Shown piece by piece: positions 7,372 through 15,470 of a stretch of 64,000 bases of DNA. The stretch covers positions 124,001 through 188,000 of the forward strand of contig CAWAWN010000002.1 in NCBI GenBank assembly GCA_963785815.1, in the 5' to 3' direction. The DNA is from UBA4742 sp963785815. Its GTDB lineage: Bacteria > Actinomycetota > Acidimicrobiia > Acidimicrobiales > Acidimicrobilacustridaceae. Numbering within the stretch: the stretch's first letter is position 1; the number at the start of each line of letters is the position of its first letter. The translations under genes and the position numbers were made by a program. Under the pieces are notes generated by a model. The model did no database searches, was not told the DNA's origin, and saw only the letters and a list, made by a program, of their open reading frames with translations.

Positions 7372-8567
7372 GAGGTTCCCTTGCTGAGGAAGGACGGGCG
7401 CCATCGGCGGCCCGATCGCTTGGATCGGTCGCGGCCGATGATGCGGGCCAGGATGAACAGGCCGAGCACCAGCACCATCAACACCAGCGCGCCGGTGTAG
7501 CCCCGCGAGATCGAGGCCAGGTCGGGCTTGCGGATGTTGTTGTAGACGAACAGCGGCAGGCTCTCCTGCGGGTTGGCGAAGGGGTTGCTGTTCATCAGGT
7601 CGTACCCGAAGGAGGTGAACAGCAGGGGTGCGGTCTCGCCCACGGCTCGGGCGATGCCCAGCACCACCGCGGTGGTGATGCCCGTGCGGGCGGTGGGGAA
7701 CACGACCGACCAGGTGGTGCGGGCCCGCGACGCCCCCATGGCCAGGCTGGCCTCGCGCAGCCCGTCGGGCACCAGGCGCAGCACCACCTCCACGGTGCGC
7801 GTGATGGTGGGCAGCATGAGCAGGGCCAGGGCCAGGCTGGCCATGAAGCCGTTGAACCCGAAGATGGCGGCGGTGTGGGCGTAGGGCAGGATGAACACGG
7901 CGAAGATGAACAGGCCGGCCACGATGGAGGGCAGGCCGCTCATGGCGTCCACGAAGATGCGCACCGGGCGACGCCACCGGCTGCGCGACTCGTTGAGGAA
8001 CACCGCCGCGGCCAGCCCCAGGGGCAACGACCAGATCAGGGCCAGGCCCACCTCTTCGATGGTGCCCACCAGCGCATGGGACCCACCACCGGCGGTGGCC
8101 GCCATGGTGGGGGTGATGCCGGCCTGGTCGCGCACGAAGAACCCGAGGCGCAGCGCCTTGATCCCCTCCAGAATGATGTAGCCCACCAGCAGCACCAGGG
8201 GCACCAGCACCACGATCCCGCCGGAGATCATGATCACCGTCATCAGGCGGTCGACGGCCACCGTCCGCCCGTAGCGGTCGGCCGTCACCACGCCGTAGAG
8301 GATCAGGAAGCCGACGTAGACGAGGAAGAAGAAGCCGAAGCCGCTCACGCCGGTGGCCAGGCGCGCGAACAGCAGCCAGCACAGGCACAGCGAGCTGGCC
8401 GCCGAGCCGACCAGGAGCCCGTAGTCGGCCGTGGTGAGCTCACGAGGCCGCCGACGGGCGCGCCGCCGAGGTCTCGGACGCGGAGGCCGATCGCCGTCCG
8501 GGGGGTAGCCGTGCCCGCCGTCGCGCACGTCGATCACCGAGGCCGGCGCCTGGGTGTCGAGGCTCAC
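7368..8567 (-). CDS. pstA: phosphate transport permease PstA
   Basis: 399 aa from a GTG overlapping the pstC stop (GTGA). A ~60-residue basic, Pro/Arg-rich cytoplasmic leader precedes the membrane part. Besides the usual six PstA helices there appear to be two extra N-terminal helices (LLVGSAASSLCLCWLLF, FGFFFLVYVGFLILYGVV). The ABC-permease EAA loop is visible as EASLAMGASRARTTWSVVFP followed by IARAVGETAPLL, where PstB docks. It pairs with PstC to form the channel for inorganic phosphate. The length exceeds the usual ~290-300 aa because of the N-terminal extension. Confidence 0.9.
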   Translation of the reverse strand: MSLDTQAPASVIDVRDGGHGYPPDGDRPPRPRPRRRARRRPRELTTADYGLLVGSAASSLCLCWLLFARLATGVSGFGFFFLVYVGFLILYGVVTADRYGRTVAVDRLMTVIMISGGIVVLVPLVLLVGYIILEGIKALRLGFFVRDQAGITPTMAATAGGGSHALVGTIEEVGLALIWSLPLGLAAAVFLNESRSRWRRPVRIFVDAMSGLPSIVAGLFIFAVFILPYAHTAAIFGFNGFMASLALALLMLPTITRTVEVVLRLVPDGLREASLAMGASRARTTWSVVFPTARTGITTAVVLGIARAVGETAPLLFTSFGYDLMNSNPFANPQESLPLFVYNNIRKPDLASISRGYTGALVLMVLVLGLFILARIIGRDRSKRSGRRWRPSFLSKGTS

Positions 8568-9580
8568 AGCTCCACCCCGACACCGGAACGGCTGCGGGAC
8601 ACCACCACCGAGGCGATCATGTTGGTGGCCAGCGTCATGAGGAACAGGACCAGGCCGGCGGCCATCAGCCCCGACACCGTGAAGCTGTCGGCGCCGGCCC
8701 GGTTGGCGATGAACCCGGCCACGGTGGCGCCGCCGTTCTGCAGGATCTGGGCCGAGACCGACGGGACCTGGGGCAGCAGCAGGACCACGGCGATGGTCTC
8801 GCCCAGGGCCCGCCCCAGCCCGAGCATGGTGCCGCCCACGATGCCGCTGCGCCCGTAGGGCAGCACCACGGCCCGGATCATCCCCCAGCGGGTGCTGCCC
8901 AAGGCCAGCGCCGCCTCCTTCTCCCCCGGTGGGGCCTGGGCGAACACCTCGCGCACCACCGAGGTGATGATGGGGATCACCATCAGCGACACGACGATGC
9001 CGGCGATGAAGATCGAGCCGGTGAGGCTGGCGCCCTCATCCGTCTTGAACAGGGGGATCCAGCCGAAGTGGTCGGTCAGGAACTGCGACAGGGGCACGAC
9101 CTTGGACTGCAGGAAGAGGAAGCCCCACAGGCCGAACAGCAGGCTGGGCACCGCGGCCAGCAGGTCGACCACGCCCACCAGCCACTTGCGAGCCCGGGCC
9201 CCGGCGTACTCGGTGATGGCCAGGGCCGTGATCACGCTCAGGGGCAGGGCGATGGTCACCGCCACCAGCGCCACCAGCACCGTGCCCACCAACAGACCCA
9301 GCACCCCGATGCGGGCCGGGTGCACGTCGGTGCGCCACTCCGTGCGGGTCAGGAAGCGCAGCAACCCCGACTCGGCGATGGCCGTGTGGCTCTGGAACAG
9401 CAGGAAGACCCCGACCAGGGTCAGCAGGACCAGCACCGAGATGCCAGCCAGCAGGGTGACGCGGTCGAAGGTCCGATCCGCCCGGCTGGGCTCGTCGGCC
9501 ACGATGCGGGGTTGGCGCGCCGGGGGCGCGGCACCGCCGTCGACCGGCGGACCGGACAGCGTGGTCGTCACGCGTCGCAT
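8564..9580 (-). CDS. pstC: phosphate transport permease PstC
   Basis: 338 aa from ATG 9580; the open frame continues upstream but that part is antisense to tesB. It has an N-terminal helix (LLAGISVLVLLTLVGVFLLF), the PstC periplasmic segment with LTRTEWRTD, five further helices, and the EAA loop EAALALGSTRWGMIRAVVLP followed by GLGRALGETIAV. It is the first gene of pstC-pstA-pstB-pstS, each pair overlapping by 4 nt, so the operon is probably translated in strict stoichiometry. A PHO-box-like repeat lies just upstream. Confidence 0.9.
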   Translation of the reverse strand: MRRVTTTLSGPPVDGGAAPPARQPRIVADEPSRADRTFDRVTLLAGISVLVLLTLVGVFLLFQSHTAIAESGLLRFLTRTEWRTDVHPARIGVLGLLVGTVLVALVAVTIALPLSVITALAITEYAGARARKWLVGVVDLLAAVPSLLFGLWGFLFLQSKVVPLSQFLTDHFGWIPLFKTDEGASLTGSIFIAGIVVSLMVIPIITSVVREVFAQAPPGEKEAALALGSTRWGMIRAVVLPYGRSGIVGGTMLGLGRALGETIAVVLLLPQVPSVSAQILQNGGATVAGFIANRAGADSFTVSGLMAAGLVLFLMTLATNMIASVVVSRSRSGVGVEL

Positions 9581-9589
9581 GCTGGCAAC

Positions 9590-9644
9590 GGTCGATGAAC
9601 GACGGGCCTGCGGGAGGTGAACGGCGGGTGACGCCCGTTCGAAC
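9590..9644 (-). promoter_or_regulatory. PHO-box-like array in front of the pst operon
   Basis: Read on the minus strand, five consecutive 11-nt units run in exact register: GTTCGAACGGG, CGTCACCCGCC, GTTCACCTCCC, GCAGGCCCGTC, GTTCATCGACC. Units 1, 2, 3 and 5 match the G(T)TCA-type direct repeat bound by PhoP in Streptomyces (known for that regulator; its presence here is inferred). The last unit ends 9 nt before the pstC start codon. Confidence 0.6.
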
Positions 9645-9680
9645 ATCTGCCTCGAGAGGTGGGTCTGCGAGGATGCCGGG

Positions 9681-10532
9681 ATGCAGCAAGCCCTGGACGC
9701 CCTGATCGCACTGCTCGACCTGGAGCCCATCGAGGTCAACATCTTCCGGGGCACCAGCCCCGACGTCGACGCCCAGCGCGTGTTCGGCGGCCAGGTGGCC
9801 GGCCAGGCCCTGGTGGCCGCGGCCCGCACCGTCGAACCCGACCGGCGCGTGCACTCGCTGCACGCCTACTTCCTGCGGCCGGGTGATCCCTCGGTGCCCA
9901 TCCTCTACGAGGTGGACCGCATCCGCGACGGCCGCTCGTTCACCACCCGTCGGGTGGTGGCCATCCAGCACGGGCGGGCCATCTTCAACCTGCAGACGTC
10001 GTTCCACGTGGCCGAGGAGGGCTACGACCACGAGGCGCCCATGCCCACCAACGTCCCCGATCCGCTCTCGCTGCCCGACTTCAAGGCCCGCTGGGCGCCG
10101 TGGGCCGAGGCCATGGGCGCGTGGTACGAGCGGCCCCGTCCCATCGACACCCGCTACCTGGACTGGGAGCCCCAGGACCGCAGCCGGCCCCTGCCGCCGC
10201 GCCAACGGGTGTGGTTGCGCGCCGACGGGCAACTGCCCGACGACCCGGTGCTGCACACCTGCATCGTGACCTACGCCTCTGACATGACCCTGCTCGACAC
10301 CACGCTGCTCCCCCACGCGGTCGGCGCCATCGAGCACAACCTGGTGTCGGCCAGCCTGGACCACGCCATGTGGTTCCACCGGCCGTTCCGCGCCGACGAG
10401 TGGCTGCTCTACGACCAGGAGAGCCCGTCCGCTTCGGGGGCACGGGGCATCGCGCGAGGTTCCATCTTCACCCACGACGGGCACCTGGCCGTGACCGTGG
10501 TGCAGGAGGGGCTGATCCGCATCAGGACCTGA
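9681..10532 (+). CDS. tesB: acyl-CoA thioesterase II (TesB family)
   Basis: 283 aa, the usual length for TesB (~286). Two hot-dog folds are visible: the first has RVFGGQVAGQALVAAARTV and LHAYFLRPGD, the second TYASDMTLLDTTLLPH and SLDHAMWFHRPFRADEWLLY. The Asp of YASDM, a Thr/Ser in the VSASLDH region and the Gln of VVQEGLIR correspond to the catalytic Asp-Thr-Gln of E. coli TesB. It hydrolyses medium- and long-chain acyl-CoA to free acid and CoA in the cytoplasm. It is divergent from pstC. GAGGAT lies exactly 6 nt before the ATG and there is no Shine-Dalgarno, so a leaderless start is likely. Confidence 0.92.
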   Translation: MQQALDALIALLDLEPIEVNIFRGTSPDVDAQRVFGGQVAGQALVAAARTVEPDRRVHSLHAYFLRPGDPSVPILYEVDRIRDGRSFTTRRVVAIQHGRAIFNLQTSFHVAEEGYDHEAPMPTNVPDPLSLPDFKARWAPWAEAMGAWYERPRPIDTRYLDWEPQDRSRPLPPRQRVWLRADGQLPDDPVLHTCIVTYASDMTLLDTTLLPHAVGAIEHNLVSASLDHAMWFHRPFRADEWLLYDQESPSASGARGIARGSIFTHDGHLAVTVVQEGLIRIRT

Positions 10533-10559
10533 GGGACGACGTCCCGCTCCGGGTCAACA

Positions 10560-10781
10560 CCGGCACCACGCCCGTGAGCGCCTCGGAGCGGGCCCAGAGC
10601 CGGGAAGTGGCCGAGGTGGTTGGTGCCGAACTGCAACTCGAAGCCGTCGGCGGTCAGCTCGCGGTCGGTGTACATGACCCCGGCGTTGTTGATCAGCAGG
10701 TCGATGCCGGCGTAGGTCGCCCGCAGGTCATCGGCCGGTCTGGTCACCGATGTCGTCGTGGGTCCACTCGGGATGGGGCAT
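10560..10781 (-). pseudogene. remnant of a short-chain dehydrogenase/reductase gene
   Basis: The ATG at 10781 begins MPHPEWTHDDIGDQTGR, the usual N-terminus of a retinol-dehydrogenase-like SDR just before its cofactor motif. The next recognisable segment, DDLRATYAGIDLLINNAGVMYT followed by ADGFELQFGTNHLGHF, is in a different frame and directly abuts it. The TGANSGLG cofactor-binding region and about 55 residues are therefore missing, and the gene also ends before the YxxxK catalytic site. An internal deletion plus a 3' truncation explain this. No function can remain. Confidence 0.75.
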
Positions 10782-10850
10782 GGTCGTCCTCTCGGCCTCT
10801 CGAGCTCTCGGCGCGGAAAGCTGTCGGCGAGGAAAGCTGTCTGCGCGGAA

Positions 10851-10894
10851 AACCGGGCGTCGAAACGCGCGATCTCCGACAGCCAAAGATGCCC
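10851..10894 (+). repeat. dispersed 44-bp repeat, copy A (most diverged)
   Basis: It aligns along its length with copies at 40891, 44590 and 63295: a GGGC arm on the left, GCGCG in the middle and AAAGATGCCC on the right. It lies between the SDR remnant and the PAP2 gene. Two direct copies of GGAAAGCTGTC (about 10815 and 10832) lie just to its left. Confidence 0.6.
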
Positions 10895-10940
10895 AGTATC
10901 CCGCGTGGGGCGGTGCGGCCGGTCGGCCGAGTCCCCCGCG

Positions 10941-10946
10941 TAGGAT
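10941..10946 (+). promoter_or_regulatory. -10 element of the PAP2 gene, leaderless type
   Basis: TAGGAT ends 6 nt before the ATG at 10953; no Shine-Dalgarno is present. Confidence 0.55.
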
Positions 10947-10952
10947 GTCCTG

Positions 10953-11837
10953 ATGCCCGATCCGAGCCCGCCGGCGCTCGACGAAGTCGCCCACGACCGC
11001 CTGAGCGAGGCGATCCTGCACCACACCACGCGCTGGCGGGGCGGGACGCGGCTGCGCACCGGCCACGAGATCTACTGGTGGGTCGAGGTCGGCATCGTGA
11101 TGGTGTTCGACCTCATCTACGAGAGCCTGCGCGACCTCAACTCGGCCGGCACGGCGCACGCCTTCCACAACGCCATGCGCCTGATCGGCTGGGAGCGCAC
11201 CCTCGGCCTCTATCACGAGCACGCCTGGCAGGTCTTCGCCCTGGCCCACGCCAAGTGGGCGGTCATCGCCGCCAACTACTACTACGGCGCCATCTACCTG
11301 GCCGTCACCATCGGTGCCCTCATCTGGTTGTACCGCCGCTTCCCGGACAGCTACCCCCTGATGCGCAACACCCTGGCGGTGGGCACGTTGCTGGGCCTCA
11401 TCGGCTTCGCCACCTTCCCGTTGATGCCGCCCCGGCTGCTCGACACGTTCGGGCACCACGCGGCGTTCGGCTACGTCGACACCCTGGTGAAGTACCCGAC
11501 CTTCTGGTCCTTCAACTCGTCGGCCATGAAGACCATCTCGAACCAGTACGCGGCCATGCCGAGCTTGCACTGCGGGTGGGGGCTGTGGGGGTGCGGGGTG
11601 TTCCTGCCCCGGGTCAAGTCGTGGTGGGCGAAGGCCCTGGCCATCGCCTACCCCGTGGCCACCGTCACCGTCGTGGTCATAACCGCCAACCACTACTTCC
11701 TCGACGCGGTCGGTGGCGCCGCCATCTTCATCGTGGGCTACGGCCTGGCTCGGGCCTTCACCCGCGCCGGCCGCGTGCCCAAGCCCGGCACCCCGGAGGC
11801 CGACGGGCTCGGCGACGTCGAGCCCGTCACCGCCTGA
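10953..11837 (+). CDS. PAP2-superfamily membrane phosphatase/transferase (AUR1-like)
   Basis: 294 aa with about six membrane helices. The PAP2 signature is present: PLMPPRLL upstream, AAMPSLHCGWGLWG (motif 2 with the His) and ITANHYFLDAVGG (motif 3 with the catalytic His and Asp). The first ~50 residues are cytoplasmic and charged. The arrangement resembles the inositol-phosphorylceramide-synthase-like (AUR1/Ipt1) actinobacterial branch, whose members act on membrane phospholipids. The substrate cannot be deduced. Nearby GT4, PIG-L deacetylase and flippase-like genes make a role in inositol- or glycolipid metabolism plausible (inference). Confidence 0.82.
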   Translation: MPDPSPPALDEVAHDRLSEAILHHTTRWRGGTRLRTGHEIYWWVEVGIVMVFDLIYESLRDLNSAGTAHAFHNAMRLIGWERTLGLYHEHAWQVFALAHAKWAVIAANYYYGAIYLAVTIGALIWLYRRFPDSYPLMRNTLAVGTLLGLIGFATFPLMPPRLLDTFGHHAAFGYVDTLVKYPTFWSFNSSAMKTISNQYAAMPSLHCGWGLWGCGVFLPRVKSWWAKALAIAYPVATVTVVVITANHYFLDAVGGAAIFIVGYGLARAFTRAGRVPKPGTPEADGLGDVEPVTA

Positions 11838-11982
11838 GCGCCCCGGCCAACCCGTCCTGACCGGCCAACCCGTCCTGCCTACCCGTCCTGCCCGGCGCCG
11901 GACCTGTCATCTCCGCGACGGCCGCGGGCCCGCTCCGCGGACAGGTTCGGCGGAGGGGTTCGGCTGAGGTTCGTGCCGTGCG

Positions 11983-13192
11983 TCAGCCGACGGCGGTCCG
12001 GGCCGTGCCCGTTCCCCGGCCCCGCAGCTCGATGGCCCGGCGGTAGACCTCGACGTTGACCGGCACGACGCGGCTCCAGTCGACGTTGGACGGCACCTCG
12101 CGGTTGTGGCTGGCGATGCGCTGGCGCAGCTCGGCATCGCAGATGAGCCGGAGCAGCTGCTCGACCATGTCGCGATCGCTCTGGGCCAACAGGCCCTCGC
12201 GGCCGTTGGCCACGAACTCGCGGATCCCCGTGCGGGCCATGGCCACCACGGGCAGCCCGGCGCAGCGCGCCTCGAGCGCAGCGATGCCGAACGACTCGAG
12301 GTTGGCCGGAGCGACGAACACGTCGGCGCGGGCGAAGGCAGATCGGATCTCGTCGCGGCGTGCGGCGCCCGACCAGGTCGACCACGTCGGTCAGGTCGTG
12401 GGCCTGGAGGTACTTCTCCAACGAGCCCCGCTCGGGGCCCTCGCCGATGATCTGCACCTTCAGGCGCACGTCGCCCGGAAGCCGCTCGTGCACGCGGTGG
12501 ATCATCTTGAGCAGGTGCCGGGGTCGCTTGCGCGGCGCCAGGCGCATGACCGAGACCAGGGTCACCGTTCCCACCTCGCGCGGCACCGGGTTGACCGCCC
12601 AGGTGGCGTTGTCGATGCCATTGGGCACGACGGCCACCTCGACGTCGGGGCCGGCGATCTTGCGGATGGGGGCGGCAGCCACGTCGCTGACCGCGGAGAG
12701 CACCACCGGCCAGCGGCTCCAGCGGAAGCGGCGGTCGAGCAGGGCGAAGGCGGGCGCGGCGTAGCTCCACATGCAGTGGGTGGTGATGACCGTGGGCACC
12801 CCGTCGGCCTGGGCCCCGGCCGCGGCGATGAAGGCCAGCGGCGAGGCGATGCCGCCGTGGAAGTGGGCCACGTCGACCCGCTCGCGCTGGAGCAGGTCGC
12901 TGACCCCGCGGAAGGTGGCGGGGGTGAACGGGATGTCGAAGGGCAGCAGCGGCACGTGCATGCGGTGCACGCGGATGCCGTCGATGAGCTCGGGGCCCGG
13001 GGTGGGCGTGATCACGACGACCTCGTGGCCGGCGGCCTGCAGGCGTTGGGCCAGGTCGTGGACCTGCATCTCGATGCCGCCCAGGCGCGGCACGTAGCAG
13101 TCCGACACCAGGCCGATCTTGAGCGGGCGCGCCGGGCTGGCCGGCTCGGGAGCGGCCTCGGTGATGGGGAACGCCGAAGCCGAGCTGGTCAT
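11983..13192 (-). CDS. GT4-family glycosyltransferase, frameshifted
   Basis: The N-terminal GT-B half (KIGLVSDCYVPRLGGIEMQV, DVAHFHGG, VVPNGID) is in one frame and the C-terminal half (RADVFVAPANLESFGIAALEARCAG, containing the GT4 ESFG...E donor motif) in another. Removing one base from the CCC run at 12368-12370 joins them as DLVGAARRDEIRSAFARADVF, exactly the expected family sequence. The corrected protein is about 402 aa. GT4 enzymes transfer sugar from a nucleotide donor. It is divergent from a PIG-L-type deacetylase, a pairing reminiscent of MshA with MshB or of PI-glycan synthesis. The start is uncertain: ATG 13192 or GTG/ATG just upstream. Confidence 0.82.
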
Positions 13193-13302
13193 CGCCACAC
13201 CGGTCAGGCTAGTGGGCCGGCTCACCGACGGTTCGGCGGCGTTGGGATGCGAGCCGGTCTGCTGGCTCCCGGGTTCCGGGCTCGATGCGGCAAGATTGAG
13301 CG

Positions 13303-14142
13303 ATGCCGTACACCCTGGTGTGCTTCCACGCGCACCCCGACGACGAGGCCCTGCTGACGGCCGGCACCATGGCCAAGGCGGCGGCGGCGGGCCACCGGGT
13401 GGTGCTGGTGGTCGCCACCCGGGGCGAGGTCGGGCAGGTGGCCGGCGACTTCCTGGACGCCTCGGAGAGCCTGGCCAGCCGGCGCTGGGCCGAGCTCGAG
13501 CAGTCGGCCGCCATCCTGGGCGTGAGCAGGGTGGCGTGGTTGGGGTACGCCGACTCGGGCTCGGCGCCCGATCCGGCTCCCGCCACCGACGATCCGACCA
13601 TGCGGTTCGCCGACGCCGACGTCGAGGAGGCCGCCGAGCGCCTGGCCGCCATCCTGGTCGATGAGCAGGCCGACGTGGTCACGACCTACGACGCCAACGG
13701 CGGCTATGGCCACCGGGATCACTGCCAGGTCCACCGGGTGGGTGCCCGGGCCGCCGAGCTGGCCCACACCCCCGTGCTGCTCGAGGCCACCATCGACCGT
13801 GACCTGATGCGCACCGGTGTCGACCTGGCCGCATCCCTGGGCTACGAGATCCCGGCCGACTTCGCGCCCGATTCGTTCGATCTGTGGTACACCCCGGCCC
13901 GGTCGATCACCCACGTGGTCGACGTCGGCGCCCACCTCGAGCAGAAGAAGGCTGCCATGCAGGCCCACGCCAGCCAGGCCACGGCCGCCGACCCCGGCGC
14001 CGACCGGACCCTCGAGCTGTTCCTGGCCCTGCCCGACGAGTACTTCGCCCTGGCCTTCGGCACCGAGTGGTTCGTCGAGCCGGGCCGACCCGACGGTGAC
14101 GTGCGCACCGACGTGTTCGCCGACCTGGTCCCCACGTCGTGA
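13303..14142 (+). CDS. PIG-L/LmbE-family zinc deacetylase
   Basis: 279 aa. The zinc site is complete: AHPDDE at residues 10-15 and GYGHRDHCQVH near residue 140. The fold is that of MshB, Mca and GlcNAc-PI deacetylases, which remove N-acetyl groups from GlcNAc-inositol-type substrates or cleave mycothiol conjugates. The length (~280-300) fits either. It is divergent from the GT4 gene and overlaps the next, flippase-like gene by 4 nt (GTGA). CAAGAT lies exactly 6 nt before the ATG, with no Shine-Dalgarno. I cannot separate MshB-like from Mca-like activity by eye. Confidence 0.85.
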   Translation: MPYTLVCFHAHPDDEALLTAGTMAKAAAAGHRVVLVVATRGEVGQVAGDFLDASESLASRRWAELEQSAAILGVSRVAWLGYADSGSAPDPAPATDDPTMRFADADVEEAAERLAAILVDEQADVVTTYDANGGYGHRDHCQVHRVGARAAELAHTPVLLEATIDRDLMRTGVDLAASLGYEIPADFAPDSFDLWYTPARSITHVVDVGAHLEQKKAAMQAHASQATAADPGADRTLELFLALPDEYFALAFGTEWFVEPGRPDGDVRTDVFADLVPTS

Positions 14143-15320
14143 CCATCCGACCCGACACCTCCGGTCTGGCCGGCGCCCCGCCCGAGCCGACTCCGGCCAG
14201 CGTGCACGTCCATCCCTACGACCTGGACGACACGGTCGAGCCGCCCGACCCGTCCCGGGCGGTCGAGCACGAGCTGCACCGCAAGTCGATGCGACGGCGG
14301 GTGACCGAGGCGCTCATCTCGTTGGCCGCGCTGGTCGTGCTGTTCGCCCTGGTCATCCCCAAGGTCTCCGGCGCCACCTACCGGGAGGTGGCCCACCAGC
14401 TGCACCGGCTCAGCATCGCCGAGATCGCGCTGCTCACGGTGGTCTGGCTGATCGGCCTGATCGCCTACGCCGGCGTCCTCACCGCCTCGCTGCCCGGGCT
14501 GCGCCGCGCGCAGGGCTTCACCCTCAACACGGCCAGCAGCGCGGTGTCCAACGTGGTGCCCTTCGGTGGCGCCGTGGGTGTGGGGGCCACCTACGGGATG
14601 TGCCGCTCTTGGGGGTTCGGCGTGCCCAAGACCACGCTGGCCATCCTCGTGTCCGGCATCTGGAACGTGCTGCTGAAGCTGGGGCTGCCCATCATCGCCC
14701 TGGTGCTGCTGGTGGCCGAGGGCCGAGCCACGGGCGGGCTGGTGGGCGCGGCCATCCTCGGCCTGGCCCTGCTGGTGGTGGCCGTGATGGCCCTCACCCT
14801 GGTGCTGCGCAGCGACCGGCTGGCCCTGCTCATCGGGCGCTGGCTCCAGCGCCTGGTGTCGGCCGCGCTCCGCCTGGCCCGGCGACCCGACCACCCAGGC
14901 GTGCGCGACGCCGTCCTCGACTTCCGCCACCGCAGCGCCTCGCTCATCTCGCGCTGCTGGCCCCGCCTGACCTTGTGGATGCTCTCGTACTCCCTGTTGC
15001 AGTTCGCCCTCCAGCTGCTGTGCCTGCGCCTGCTGGGCGAGCACTCGTTGGCCACCATCCAGGTGTTCGCCGCCTTCGCCTTCGGCCGCCTGCTCTCCAC
15101 CATCCCGATCACCCCCAGCGGGGTGGGCTTCGCCGACGCCACCGTCATCGGTGCCCTGGTGGCCTTCGGCGGCGACCCGGCCATCTGCACCGCCGGCGTG
15201 CTGCTGTTCACCGGCTTCACCTACCTGCTGGAAATCCCGGTGGGCGGCATCTCCTGGGTGGTCTGGAGCCGGATGTCGAGCTGGCGCACCCACACCGACC
15301 CGGCGCCCACTCCGGCCTGA
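14139..15320 (+). CDS. lysylphosphatidylglycerol-synthase-TM/flippase-like membrane protein (UPF0104)
   Basis: 393 aa with a polar ~65-residue N-terminus and then about eight membrane segments. The family hallmarks are visible: ASSAVSNVVPFGGAVGVGATYGM and, near the C-terminus, LLSTIPITPSGVGFADATVIGALVAFGG. These proteins resemble the membrane half of MprF and are thought to flip or channel lipid-linked molecules. It is translationally coupled to the deacetylase before it (GTGA overlap), so the two probably act in one pathway, perhaps moving a deacetylated glycolipid across the membrane (inference). Confidence 0.82.
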   Translation: MTIRPDTSGLAGAPPEPTPASVHVHPYDLDDTVEPPDPSRAVEHELHRKSMRRRVTEALISLAALVVLFALVIPKVSGATYREVAHQLHRLSIAEIALLTVVWLIGLIAYAGVLTASLPGLRRAQGFTLNTASSAVSNVVPFGGAVGVGATYGMCRSWGFGVPKTTLAILVSGIWNVLLKLGLPIIALVLLVAEGRATGGLVGAAILGLALLVVAVMALTLVLRSDRLALLIGRWLQRLVSAALRLARRPDHPGVRDAVLDFRHRSASLISRCWPRLTLWMLSYSLLQFALQLLCLRLLGEHSLATIQVFAAFAFGRLLSTIPITPSGVGFADATVIGALVAFGGDPAICTAGVLLFTGFTYLLEIPVGGISWVVWSRMSSWRTHTDPAPTPA

Positions 15321-15470
15321 CGCCGCCCGCGCCTCATCGGCAGTTCCGGGCCGGATCCAAGACGAACCTTGTCTTCCTTCCGACAGGCACCTAATCTCGC
15401 TGGATCAACGCGCTGCCCGGACGAACGATCCGTGGTGGAGCGGAGGGCTGGGAACAGGAGGGAGACACAC

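Noticed and set aside
11843..11892. Short direct repeat after the PAP2 gene
   Set aside because: Two 18-bp units (CCGGCCAACCCGTCCTG) plus a partial third; too short and too GC-rich to assign a role.
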